Positions 12,859-23,640 of a stretch of DNA of 64,000 nucleotides are shown piece after piece. A program made the translations under genes and the position numbers. The notes under the pieces were generated by a model. That model did no database searches, was not told the DNA's origin, and saw only the letters and a program-made list of their open reading frames with translations. Source of the DNA: Lactifluus volemus (Eukaryota; Basidiomycota; Agaricomycetes; Russulales; Russulaceae); NCBI GenBank assembly GCA_022376515.1, contig WTXI01000032.1, positions 62,001 to 126,000 of the forward strand, in the 5' to 3' direction. Position 1 is the first letter of the stretch. Every line of letters starts with the position of its first letter.

Positions 12859-13266
12859 TTAGGCGTTATGGTCGTTATGATCTTTTAGCGGAATGTACAG
12901 TGAGGAACCAACTCGATTGAATCGATTCAACAGAGTATCAGTCACGTACGGTGCTTGTGGTCCTCGGCGACACCATCGTGAACTTCCTTGTGACCATGGT
13001 TCTTGTGTTTGTGGACGTCTAAACCTCACTACGAGCCTTCTTGTGGTCATGGTGGTCATGGTCTGTCGATGATCGTCAGTAAGGGGGTTGATCTAACACA
13101 ACGTTCTATGATCACGTACGGTGCTTGCGTTCATCCCAGGCTACATCCCGTACGAGATGCTCCGCATTTATCTCACGTATTAGGAGCGATTATCCTTAAT
13201 GGGGACAGCCTGAACGCCCACGAGAGCGGCGACAGTGAACAAGAAGATAAGGGCGAGTTTCTGCAT
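12859..13266 (-). CDS. Small secreted histidine-rich peptide (two apparent frame breaks)
   Basis: ATG at 13266 opens a clean signal peptide (MQKLALIFLFTVAALVGVQA) followed by VPIKDN. Downstream the same strand encodes His-rich segments joined by two good introns, 13119-13062 and 12949-12882. Both have the identical donor context CACC/GTACGTGA. Spliced reading gives blocks such as ERKHHHDHHDHKKARSEV and DVHKHKNHGHKEVHDGV, ending KHHHNDHNA. Two frame changes are needed (near 13185 and 13018), both equivalent to one-base deletions. A TATA box at 13354-13362 supports expression. The repeated donor and His blocks suggest an internal exon duplication. Function unknown; metal binding is only a guess from composition. 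It could also be a decayed copy. Confidence 0.55.
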
Positions 13267-13353
13267 TGCGATTGTGCCTTGAGTGAGAGAAAGCAGGCGG
13301 GTAAAAGATTGTGAGTTCAGAAGGCGGCGAGGTAGTGCAAAGGCATTTGGCAC

Positions 13354-13362
13354 CCTATATAT
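13354..13362 (-). promoter_or_regulatory. TATA box of the histidine-rich peptide gene
   Basis: TATATATA-like sequence about 90 bases upstream (in minus orientation) of the ATG at 13266. Position and sequence fit a strong polymerase II core promoter. Confidence 0.45.
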
Positions 13363-13371
13363 ACTGAACAT

Positions 13372-14669
13372 GCCACTGGAAATATATTTGATTCATGCCG
13401 TGCGTAGGACAATGCGAGGCAGACGATAGGCGCAAGGGTGACAGTGGTCCTAGAAGCCGATCCGTAGCTGTTATCGTTACTTCTCGAGAACCCGAGCACA
13501 ACCAGTGTTCTGTTTTCCTTTTTCCTTAGAGGTCTGGGTACGGAGAGAGGCGGGATAGATAGCATAGACCTGCTGAGGCTGTGCAGGCTTAAAAATAGTA
13601 CCCGTGTCTAAAAACAGAAATCTTAAAAATAAACCATTTAATCTCGTGACCTATTCGACAGCGGCGGGGCATTACTTGAATTTTGCTTTTGCTATTGCCG
13701 CAGCTGTGCCCAGATATACGCCAGGGTTCCTCCCGCTGCTCACCCCCGCAATCTACACGCTTGAATCCTGTGTGGTTCCTGTCTTGCGATTGTTGTATAG
13801 TCATGAATCCTGAACTCTTGGTTTAGGTCTCGTTCAAGGAGAATGTGCCCATTGAAATCAAGTACATCTGGATGCCTGATCTGAACGGCCGCTTACCCCC
13901 CCCTTCTTCCTTCTGTCTTCCCACATCGACCGGGTCCAACCTCCTCGGTGGTGCCTTTAGTTCACTTTTCGGATGGCTTTTTCATCGCTAAGCATGGTGA
14001 CGGAAGTGGTCGCAGCCTACAATGAGACATGGTGGCGTTCCTGCTCAATTGTTCACTAGTCTGGTAGGCGAGAGGGTGTGCGCGCGAAGTTCGACGCCGA
14101 GATTCTCGCGAGGTTGTTGGCTGCGGAATCGAGTTGGGTGATAGATTGACATTTTTGTTGCCCTTATCTGCTAGGAATCTCGTTTCCTATGTCGTTAAGC
14201 AGTTCACCAGCAACGTGGCACCACCCAACACCTCAGATGAGACCGTCATGTCCCAAAACAAAAGCCCTCTACCTTGTACCGTTGCAAACTTTGCCTTTGT
14301 AGGCAAGCTCTTCACGCAATACCTACCCACTTCCCATTGACGCTTTCGCTCACCACCTTTCATTTCACGAGCATCTCATGCAATTTAGGCCTCATTTTTG
14401 GCGACCAGACGTTTTCAATGTGAGTATGTCGCGATGTATTCAAATTCACTTTGACCTTTCAGGATTTTTACTAACTGAATTGGATGATATATCTGCAGTA
14501 TTTGCTTGTTATCCTGCAATTAAATTATGAACCATCCTTCTTGATTCGTGATGCGGTGAGAAAGGTTGACGATTGATGCTGTCTATTGGTTCAGGTCACT
14601 CGTTACCCTCAAGACGCACTTATCCCCTTAGATACATTTGAATCACGGCTTGCTTTTCCCGCCATGCAT
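13372..14669. other. Intergenic region without a supported gene
   Basis: Only short open frames without recognisable motifs (for example 14134-14340 plus). Nothing conserved was identified. Confidence 0.35.
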
Positions 14670-15297
14670 TCAGAGAGGGCCGTGACGGACTATGGTGATA
14701 GGATGACCGACTACCTCACACGCCCTCACAGACAGATGAGCGCGAGCGATGGTCAAATCGCCCGAGTCAGCTATTACGTACAGCGTTGGGCATCGATTGT
14801 GTGATACTGTATCGTGCATGGTGGGAGTCAACAAGGGTGGCGCATGCCGGATGGGCCAACGTGCGGCATCCCCCTCCCTCTTCCTATCTTCTTCCATTTC
14901 CCTATACAGTATAACATGGGGTTCATCCCGCAGCAGCGTCTTGTATTCGTCTTCCGAGAGCCAATCATCGTTGACCACACCACATTCCGTACCACGTCCC
15001 TCAGTGACCCAAGCCCGCGCCCGCGTGTTTGGAAAAGTCCTACTTGGCAGGTTCCATTTGGCCTTGGCCCGGTGGAATAGGAGATGAGGAACAGGCAGGG
15101 CGAGGAGCAGAAGACAGGCACGGAATGGCTGAGCATGTAACTAGACCGCTGATGTATTGGGAAAAGGAGGGTTCTTGACGCGGACGACATTGAGGTTGGC
15201 ACGACTCGCCCCTCCACCGGGGAAACTCTAGCTCTTCTATGTGTCCCGGCTGCGAACGGGCCATGTTGGAACGTGTTTGATTTTCAAAAGGCAACAC
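14670..15297 (-). CDS. Unrecognised open frames, possible gene of unknown function
   Basis: I do not recognise a family. On the minus strand a highly charged segment WLSEDEYKTLLRDEPHVILY (about 14860-14965) looks more like real protein than its reverse-strand counterpart. Further upstream an Arg/Ser-rich possible presequence (MSSASRTLLFPIHQRSSYM) opens near 15190. The pieces lie in different frames, so introns or frame breaks would be required. Treat as a tentative coding region only. Confidence 0.25.
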
Positions 15298-15537
15298 TGT
15301 TGCCCTTGCGATTTATAGTGCTAACGATGACGTCAGTACTGTCCGAACAGCCTTTGGTTACGGGAATGTAGTTGACCATCTTACGGCGACACTCGATCCG
15401 AGGGACTTTTGCTCACCCGTAGTCCTAAGATGACCCTGTTCCAAGAAGAAGACGTTGCGTACGTCGCCCGCTATTATCGCTTTTTTTTACATATACTCTC
15501 AGGGATTCTATTTTTATTTTCTGTACATAAAAATAGC

Positions 15538-15600
15538 ATGTCGAAAAATAAGTGTCATCCGGAAGAACCACCACCCAGTGATCTGATAGCATGGCACAGG
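15538..15600 (-). repeat. Isolated fragment of the membrane-protein gene found at 17.6 and 22.0 kb
   Basis: About 60 bases (GTCGAAAAA.AAGTGTCATCC through GTGATCTGATAGC) match 17647-17700 and 22037-22090 almost perfectly. There the stretch covers an intron and splice acceptor of the multi-pass membrane gene. Flanking sequence is not recognisably similar, so this is either a relic of a third, older copy or a small captured fragment. Confidence 0.7.
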
Positions 15601-16272
15601 CACTTGCAGCTGTCCATACTCCAGCCTGAGAAGCGCCACCCGACCCGGGATCAGCATGAACATATTCAAGGCGAATGGAAGGGAAATTTGACTAGACCAA
15701 CCTCGTATGGTCTGAGAGACAAAGCGATAGACGCGATGAAGTACATAGCCAACCCACCTGAAAGCTTCGTAATCACAATTCCAGAATTTATCCAGTTTTA
15801 AAGAAGGAAAGTCGTCCTTTATGCCTACTGAGTTAAAAACCCAGCTAATGTAGGCGCGATGACACAAAGTAGAAGAGCCCATGCATAATGTACTATATGC
15901 AAGCACATGCCTTGAGGATGGGAATCAGAGTATCACGTCTACCAGGTGGCGAGAACTACTATGTCGTTGGTGCCAGGTGACTGCGGGTGCTCTCCAGTCT
16001 GACAGAGAACCGCCTCTGGGTCGGAAGCATGTGATGACAACAGGAACAATTGTCAGCCGCAGTACTTTCCAAGTCACAATTATTGTTGTCACCTATCGTG
16101 ATGGCTAATATTGCATCTTGGAGGCGCGGCACTCACTCGTGGCACAGTAGGCTTCATGGGAGTTTCCCTCGGCAATGCCCGACTTTTATTGAACTTCGAA
16201 GTTAAAAATCTGGAGAAATGCCTCGAATGAGGGGTGAACCTAGTTACTGTTGCCCTACGATCGTTCGGCAGG

Positions 16273-16765
16273 TCATGGGGCCTCGAGAACCAGGGCCATC
16301 ACTGGCAGTAGGACAGAAGCAACGATTGTGTGCCTTACAAATTTGAGCGAGCGATAGTCACGCACCATATCGAGCTTCAAGTTGCACCCGTGAAAATCGT
16401 GGGATCGTGCGCGCATGGCCCCCCTTAGAAGAGTATTTTGGTCAATCGGTGCCAAAAACCCGTCGGTACCGAGTACAACATCGGTAGACCAAAATGGGTC
16501 GTTGAGTCCTGATCGAACAATGAAGAAGACTTCTACGATGACACATTGGAAATCTGGGTGAGCATTCTTCAATGTGTGGGCAAAGTCCAAAATTCATATC
16601 CGAGGCAGTGATATTGTGTAACATTGACAGTTCTGTCAAGGCCACAAATTGTTGTCGGACAAATCGGTCCCTGAGGCGTCTGGACTCGAACAAAGCCAGT
16701 CGCGAAGGACGTTGTCGTGGGGACCTTGGAAGGAAGTGCCACCTACTAGTAACTGATAGAAGCAA
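16273..16765 (-). CDS. Unrecognised conserved ORF, unit A copy
   Basis: I do not recognise this gene. The minus strand encodes RDYRSLKFVRHTIVASVLL, FLAPIDQNTL, NDPFWSTDVVLGTDG, FAHTLKNAHPDFQ and, in another frame, FVALTELSMLHNITASDM. The same peptides occur in unit B at 20664-21218 with mostly synonymous or conservative changes but different frame interruptions, so the segment probably was coding before the duplication. Small introns or decay may explain the frame switches. Confidence 0.4.
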
Positions 16766-16904
16766 TGTTATGCCTATGGATTATATGACCATCTGTCGTA
16801 GATCTCCGGGGAAATATAGCTTTCGTCATTAGAAAACGCGCTCGTATGAGATACGGATAACTGTATACACGTCCATCAGTGAAGTACAGTGGAAAGGAAC
16901 TTGA

Positions 16905-18349
16905 TTATGTCACAGGTCCTGCCTGGACTAGCCTCATCGTCGTCTTCCTCCCATTTTCAGTATCCGAGTCGTTCGAGCCAGCTTCAGAAATCTGCAACGT
17001 TGGAGACCGGGGCATGAACACTATAGGCGTCGAATAAGAGCGGGACTCGCGGCCAGGACGAGATAAAATGTCTGCGGCGCTCAGTCGCATAGTGATGACG
17101 ACAACGACAGTCGTTGGATAGATCCCCTGGTAGCAGGGATCAGTTCCTAATCCAACAAATGCGGGACAGAAGGTGATTTTACCGCGAATTGGATCAAATT
17201 TCTATCGAGAGCAGCTACCCAAACTGAGCCGCTTGCCAGTATTGTGATATAAGCCACCTACCAGCGAACGACGGTCAGTCCATTTACAAAGCAAAAGTAA
17301 CTGATCGGGATGTACCCAAATACAGAGATAAATCGCACCAGACTCGACTAAGAAAGCGAGAGTTTTCTCCGCTTTGCTCTTAGCATTTTCCGTATCAAAT
17401 AAAGAACGCAGGAAGCGTCTGTGTTGCCTTTGAAAGAGGTGGCATCATCATACAGCACTATCAAGTCACGATAGTATCAAATGCAACATACCATGCTCGA
17501 ATGAACATCAAGGACGTGGCCCAGAGATTCGTACCAACTGAGAGGCCAAGGATGGCCCACGCGAAGTCCTGGCCCGTATTCGCATGGCGCATCGAGTGAG
17601 TTATGAGGATATCGGACTGATATACTAGGTCAACGATGGTAAACACTGTCGAAAAACAAGTGTCATCCGGAAGAACCACCACCCAGTGATCTGATAGCGT
17701 GGCTCACCAACCGTACACACGAGGAACAAGAACGGAAGGATGAACAGCACAACCCTGCGATCCCACAGTAACCAGGCTCGCCACAGCACGATGCCATCGC
17801 TTAGGATGATCTTGTGTGTTGAGAGATCAACACCTGGTCCCAAGTTTAGGTACTCAGGAGTGGCGCACGTTGATCGATGGTAAGCACGCGACAGCTATCA
17901 TTTCTGGGAGCGTGGTGGTGAACTGGCCGATTCTCAACGATCGGATGGCATGGGCGAAGGTGAGAGTCCAGTGAATCGCAGAGGCTGCGTACATGACCAC
18001 GGAAACGGCCAACATGGCGTATCTCGTGCGATTGGACAGACCTTTGCGCCTTTTAAAAAGCGCTCGGCGCGGACGTGAGAAATCGGACGCTGCATGTTGG
18101 ATGGTATGGTAACGTACAGCGTGAAAAAGGTCGAAAAGGCAAAAAGAGCAGTGTAGAGGCCTAAGCATCTCTTTGTCTCAGAAATGACGAAATGGAGGGT
18201 CGAAGAAATTCACCAAAGAAGAAACCCTCGAGCATGGCAGGAACGAGCAGTAGCACAAATTGCTCCCGACTCGTAGCCCTGATGACTATATCATTGCTCG
18301 GGGCCCGGGATATGACGTGCGGTCGAAAAGATGAGGGAGAATGGTTCAT
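16905..18349 (-). CDS. Multi-pass membrane protein, family 1, unit A copy
   Basis: Resembles an agaricomycete family of roughly 300-residue proteins with about seven membrane segments and no assigned function. Start chosen is ATG at 18349 (MNHSPSSFRPH). Visible segments in order: FVLLLVPAMLEGFFFG, YTALFAFSTFFTLY after an intron, RYAMLAVSVVMYAASAIHW, HKIILSDGIVLWRAWLLWDR, VVLFILPFLFLVCTVG, FAWAILGLSVGTNLWATSL, then HRRFLRSLF, LAFLVESGAIYLCIWV, GIYPTTVVVVITMRLSAAD and a polar C-terminal tail ending at 16905. Introns are visible at about 17701-17649 and 17504-17440. At least one frame change near 18110 is not explained by a good intron. The position of the SDGIVLWRAW element is like fungal heptahelical proteins, but no receptor function can be asserted. 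Confidence 0.65.
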
Positions 18350-18489
18350 GGACGAGGGTGAGCGCCCTGGAGTTGTTGATGAAGCATATTTATAGACGAG
18401 GTGTAGGGTGTAGTAGAGATAAGGAAGGGACTGGGGCAATGAACTTCAGTGCTGTACTAGATTCCCTGGATCTGCTTCTGATTCATCTC

Positions 18490-18563
18490 GGGGTCACCCA
18501 CAATAATTGGCTCCAACATGGCAGTGTGGCCATGTTGCGGAATGATTTGTGTCCGGTGACCCC
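18490..18563. repeat. Imperfect inverted repeat with GGGGTCACC ends
   Basis: Left arm 18490-18522 begins GGGGTCACC and ends AACATGGC; right arm 18529-18563 begins GCCATGTT and ends GGTGACCCC. The arms pair over about 33 bases with a six-base loop and several mismatches. Unit B keeps only a diverged remnant (about 22925-22985). It could be a short foldback element or a transcript hairpin between two divergently read units. Confidence 0.6.
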
Positions 18564-18724
18564 AGTGGATCAAGAGCATGATCCAGGTGAGTAACTAGTC
18601 AAATTGAAGCGCCCCGTGGTTACGTAAGCCGTTTGTGGACTCGGAGCTACTAGTATTCATATCCAGCTCATCTACTATTGAAGTTCTACAGCCTGAGGAA
18701 GTACCACAATATTGAGGTACAGAT

Positions 18725-19432
18725 TCAAAAGAGAACGGTTTCTCCGAGTGCAGGAACAAGGAACTCATCTACCTCCACTCCAGATCTTACACACTCTTCT
18801 CTCAGAAGCTCTGGAGGGACCGGTTCTGCAGTCAGGACCCAGGTTCTAAATGCGCGCTTAGCAGGGAAGTGCATAAAATAATGTGAGGATGGCGTGCTTA
18901 CCCCCAATGCATGGCAAGAGCCTTTTTGGCCCTTACATCCTTGAAAATTAGCACAGCGTCCCAGGGGAGCAACCACATTGTGCACGGATAATATGCACCA
19001 TCGGTCAGTATGAATCTTGTGCGTGTACGACTGTAAACCGTGATCGGTACCCAATGGACAATAATGCGACGTCAACACCACCAAAGCGTTCCCCGACTTC
19101 AGCGAATGCAGAGCCTTCGCTTCATCTTCCCCATCGCGAACGGTACGGTACTAAACGTGACTAGGTGAACACTAGGTGACACTAGCGGGTCTAGATCTAG
19201 CAACAGCACCGCAACATTTTCCTGATGTACCCGGTATCGCCAGCAAAATATACCTTCTTGTTCAAGTGGAGGTCCTCGACAACCCAAGCTGCCCAAAGGG
19301 CACACCATCGGTCAAATGCTGAGCGGCCTGAGACATGCTGAGAGGGTGTGCAGGACAGCCGCACTTCCGCATTCACGGCAGGGCCGTCGGTGGTAGAAGG
19401 GAGGGCGACGCGCAAAAGGCGTTCATCCCATC
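18725..19432 (-). pseudogene. NAPE-PLD-like metallo-beta-lactamase, C-terminal half only, unit A
   Basis: The recognisable stretch runs from RWDERLLRVA (about 19430) through CTPSQHVSGRSAFDR, LWAAWVVEDL and KVYFAGDTGY. It then jumps frame to FAEVGERFGGVDVALL, and ends EPVPPELLREECV ... FLVPALGETVLF with a stop at 18725. This order matches N-acyl-phosphatidylethanolamine phospholipase D-like hydrolases, which release N-acylethanolamines. The N-terminal half with the metal-binding HxHxDH motif is absent upstream, where translated sequence is unrelated. The piece is therefore a 5'-truncated gene remnant. Confidence 0.75.
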
Positions 19433-20640
19433 TGAATGGTTGATTCGAGGACGTTTTTCCAGACCACCCTACGCGACCGTCCAGTGATTCCACCGGCTGC
19501 ATACAACTGAACACCAGAGCGTAATATATATATATGAAGCTGTGGCACTCTGCAATCGGCATTGGGATCAAACAAACGAAAGAAAGACTGATTTCACGAC
19601 GTCCCCAAAAAGTTAGAAAGAAAACGGAGGGGAATGAGATCGGGCTTCGATTCAAATGACGGAAAAAAAGAGGTAGTCTGTACGTAATGGTAAAATGTGT
19701 TTACGTTTCTGCATCGTCTCTTCACCTGTAATGACAAAACGACGTGTCTCCAGCAAGCAAGTCTACGGGGATTGCTTCGTAGAAGGATGAATGGGTCTTC
19801 TCCTGCTCGGTAGCCTCCCCGCATAGGTTGAGAGATCAAGCGTAAAGAACGAAGACAGAAGATTAGAGGATTAAAAGTAAGATGGAAAAGGAATGATATG
19901 CATGAGAGTTGATTGCGCGGGGTTCAGTCACACTTGCCTAGTACCTCCGGGTTAGATCCGCATCATTCGAGTCGACGCGATGGGAAGTGGCCGCGGAGAC
20001 GAAGTTTACTGAGCCGGATGAGGTGTTCATTGCGTATGTGGTCGTATTCTTGGCTAATGAATAGCTTGAGGAGCGAGAAAAGCCAACTATTGACGATCTT
20101 CATACCCAGCTCTTTGTCTAACCCACCCACATAGGCCTATCCGACAAATTTCAGAGAACCTTTTTTATTTTAATGCTGAAGTAAGATATAAACGATACCT
20201 TGAAGACCTCGGCTTTGGAAGGGCGGTGAGTCAGAAGATGACGTGCAGTACTTCCAGACAATGATACACACCTCGCGCGTGGAGCGATCTCCTGACCTCT
20301 TCTACCTGAGAGATTGGAAACAGGAGACGTTGAGGTAGCCAATATAAGGCTGCACTGAAGGCGGAGGTCAGTAATAGAATAGGGCTCAACCAAATAAGTA
20401 TAATAATACATATTCGCTAGCGTGACATCACACTTGAGGCAGTCTCTCAGTTTCTAAAGGATTGTAACCATGGATGAGAGAAAAATGAGAGGATGGGTGA
20501 TCTGACTGACAGATGAGTGACTAAAAGATATATTTGGATAGAGGGATCGAATAACGTCGGTTACGACTAGACTTAAAACTTGACCCCCTAGGTTCACAAG
20601 TCTTCGAAGGGCATCATCAGTAACCTTTCGCAAGTGGAGG
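19433..20640. other. Non-coding part of unit A
   Basis: Conserved in unit B at the nucleotide level, but open frames are not conserved between the copies (for example the minus frames 20151-20411 versus 24299-24526 diverge by frameshift), which argues against coding function. Confidence 0.4.
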
Positions 20641-20663
20641 ACGGCGGGCTTACTGTTCATTAT

Positions 20664-21218
20664 CGGGGCTTGGACCATTCACTGGCAGTAGGACAGAAGC
20701 AACGATTGTGTGCCTTACAAATTTGAGCGAGCGATAGTCACGCACCATATCGAGCTTCAAGTTGCACCCGTGAAAATCGTGGGATCGTGCGCGCATGGCC
20801 CCCCTTGGAAGAGTATTTTGGTCAATCGGTGCCAAAAACCCCGTCGGTACCGAGTACAACATCGGTAGACCAGAATGGGTCGTTGAGTTCAATAACGAAG
20901 ACTTCTACGATGACAAATTGGAAATCTGGGTGAGTGTTCTTCAATGTGTGGGCAAAGTCCAAAAATCATATCCGAGGCAGTGATATTGTGTAACATTGAC
21001 AGTTCGGTCAAGGCCACAAATTGTTGTCGTGTCGTGTGTACAACACGTGACCACTTGCGACAACTCGGTCCCTGAGGCGTCTGGACTCGAACAAAGCCAG
21101 TCGCGAACCTTGGAAGGAAGTGCAACCTAACTGATAGAAGCAATGCTATGCCTAGGGAATATATGACCATCTGTCGTAGATCTCCGGGGAAATATGTGAT
21201 GAATGTAGCTTTCGTCAC
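20664..21218 (-). CDS. Unrecognised conserved ORF, unit B copy
   Basis: Homologous to the unknown ORF of unit A. The minus frame from 21218 contains MTKATFITYFPGDLRQMV, FVALTELSMLHNITASDM and PHIEE. The frame ending near 20664 contains FLAPIDQNTLPRGAMRARSH and RDYRSLKFVRHTIVASVLLP. As in unit A the two parts are in different frames. I cannot assign a family. Confidence 0.4.
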
Positions 21219-21412
21219 TAGTAGAAAACGCGCTCGTATGAGATACGGATAACTGTATACACGTCCATCAGTGAAGTACAGTGGAAAGGGAACTTGATTA
21301 TGTCACAGGTCCTGCCTGGACCAGCCTCGTCGTCGTCTTCCTCCCATTTTCAGTATCCGATCGTTCGAGCCAGCTTCAGAAATCTGCAACGTTGGAGACC
21401 GGGGCATGAACA

Positions 21413-22754
21413 CTATAGGCGTCGAATAAGGCGGGACTCGCGGCCAGGACGAGATAAAATGTCTGCGGCGCTCAGTCGCATAGTGATGACGACAACGACA
21501 GTCGTTGGATAGATCCCCTGGTAGCAGGGATCAGTCCCTAGTCCAACAAATGCGGGACAGAAGGTGATCTTACCGCGAGTTGGATCAAAATTCGATCGAG
21601 AGCAACTACCCAAGCTAGGCCGCTTGCCAGCATTGTGATATAAGCCACCTACCAGCGAACGACGGTCAGTCCATTTATAAAGCAAAATAACTGATCGGGA
21701 TGTACCCAAATACAGAGATAAATTGCACCAGACTCGACTAAGAAAGCGAGAGCTGTCTCCGCTTTGCTCTTAGCGTTTTCCTTATCAAAAACAGAACGCA
21801 GGAAGCGCCTGTGTTGCCTTTGAAAGAGGTGGCATCATCATACAGCACTTATCAAGTCACGATAGTATCAAATGCAACATACCATGCTCGAATGAACATC
21901 AAGGACGTGGCCCAGAGATTCGTACCAACTGTGAGGCCAAGGATGGCCCACGCGAAGTCCTTTCCCGTATTCGCATGGCGCATCGAGTGAGTTATGATGG
22001 TATCGGACATATATATTAGGTCAACGATGGTAGACACTGTCGAAAAACAAGTGTCATCCGGAAGAACCACCACCCAGTGATCTGATAGCGTGCTCACCAA
22101 CCGTACACACGAGGACAAGAACGGAAGAATGAACAACACGACCCTACGATCCCACAGTAACCAGGCTCGCCACAGCACGATGCCATCGCTTAGGATGAAC
22201 TTGTGTGTTGAGAGATCAACGCCTGGTCCCAAGTTTAGGCAGTCAAGGAGTGGCGCACGTTGGTCGATGATAAGCACGCGAACGCTATCATTTCTGGGAG
22301 CGTGGTGGTGAACTGGCCGATTCTCAACGATCGGATGGCAATGGCGAAGGTGAGAGTCCAGTGAATCGCAGAGCTACGTACATGACCACGGAAACGGCCA
22401 ATATGGCGTATCTCGTGCGATTGGACAGATCTTTGCGCCTTTTAAAAAGCGCTCGGCGCGGACGTGAGAAACGGACGCTGCATGTTGGATGGTATGGTAA
22501 CGCACAGCGTGAAAAAGGTCGACAAGGCAAAAAGAGAGTGTAGAGGCCTAAGCATCTCTTTGTCTCAGCAACGACGAAATGGAGGAGGGTCGAAGAAATT
22601 CACCAAAGAAGAAACCCTCGAGCATGGCAGGAACGAGCAGTAGCACGAGTCGCTCCCCAAGTTGCTCCCGACTCGTAGCCCTGATGACTAGTATATCATT
22701 GCTCGGGGCCCGGGATATGACGTGCGGTCGAAAAGATGAGAGAGAATGGTTCAT
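21413..22754 (-). CDS. Multi-pass membrane protein, family 1, unit B copy
   Basis: Paralogue of 16905-18349. ATG at 22754 gives MNHSLSSFRPH. The long frame 21852-22277 carries LLDCLNLGPGVDLSTHKFI, LSDGIVLWRAWLLWDR and, after reading through the same intron position, THSMRHANTGKDFAWAIL and LTVGTNLWATSLMFIRAW. The C-terminal exon (21413-21709) contains GIYPTTVVVVITMRLSAAD. Relative to unit A a two-base loss near 21431 changes the tail (ends ESRLIRRL), and sequence between the second and third membrane segments is shifted. Whether either copy is functional cannot be decided from one genome. Confidence 0.6.
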
Positions 22755-23046
22755 GGGCGAGGGTGAGCGCCCTGTAGTTGTTGATGAAGCGCGTTTATAG
22801 ACGAGGTGTAGCGTGTAGTAGAGAAAAGGAAGGGACTGGGGCAATGAACTTCAGTTAAACATCATATTTAACCAAGGATTTAATGCCACTGAGGTTGTCA
22901 GAGGGATGGTATCCCTAAAATCATTCCGCAAACACACTGCTAGATCATGTTGCGAGGCCAATTACCTGTGTCCGGTGACCTTGAGACGGAATCAAGAACA
23001 TGATCCAGGAGTGACCCTAGTACGAGTGTAACTACAGTAACTGAAA

Positions 23047-23640
23047 TCAATTGAAGCGCTCCGAGTTACATAAGCCGTTTGTGGAGCCATTCATATCCAG
23101 CTCCGAGTCATCTATTGAAGTTCTACAACCTGAGGAAGTACCACAATATTGAGGTACAGATTCAAAGAGAACGGTTTCTCCGAGTGCAGGAACAAGGAAC
23201 GTCCGCAGAGGAGCAATGCAAGTTTGACCACATTGTGCACGGATAATATGCACTACGATATCGATCAGTATGAATCTTGTGCGTTTACGACTGTAAACCG
23301 TGATCGGTACCCAATGGGCAATAATGCGACGTCAACACCACCGACTTGAAAGCGTTCCCCGACTTCAGCGAATGCAGGGCATACGAGTGCCTTCCCCATC
23401 GCGAACGGTACGGTACCCGTTATCGCCAGCAAAATATACCTTCTTGTTCGAGTGGAGGTCCTCGACAGCCCAAGCTGCCCAAAGGGCACGCCATCGGTCA
23501 AATGCTGAGCGGCCTGAGACATGCTGAGAGGGTGTGCAGACAGCCGCACTTCCGCATTCACGGGCCGTCGTGGTAGAAGGGAGGCGACGCGCAAAGGGCG
23601 TTCATCCCATCTGAATGATTGATTCGAGGACGTTTTTCCA
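23047..23640 (-). pseudogene. NAPE-PLD-like metallo-beta-lactamase remnant, unit B
   Basis: Shorter copy of 18725-19432. RWDERPLRVAS and VNAEVRL lie near 23560-23615. ALVCPAFAEVGERF and GGVDVALLPIGYRSRFTVV lie near 23285-23395. The terminal FLVPALGETVLF is near 23165-23200, where a one-base loss compared with unit A removes the stop. The segment encoding PPELLREECV is deleted here. Both copies lack the metal-binding N-terminal half, so truncation preceded the duplication. Confidence 0.7.

Larger units (their letters stand above)
16298..20681. repeat. Tandem duplication, unit A (about 4.4 kb)
   Basis: From ACTGGCAGTAGGACAGAAG at about 16299 to the sequence TTACTGTTCATTATCGGGGC near 20651, this unit is repeated in the same orientation immediately downstream. 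Contents in order on the plus coordinate: unknown ORF, multi-pass membrane gene, inverted repeat, NAPE-PLD-like 3' half, then about 1.2 kb without recognisable genes. Confidence 0.9.
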
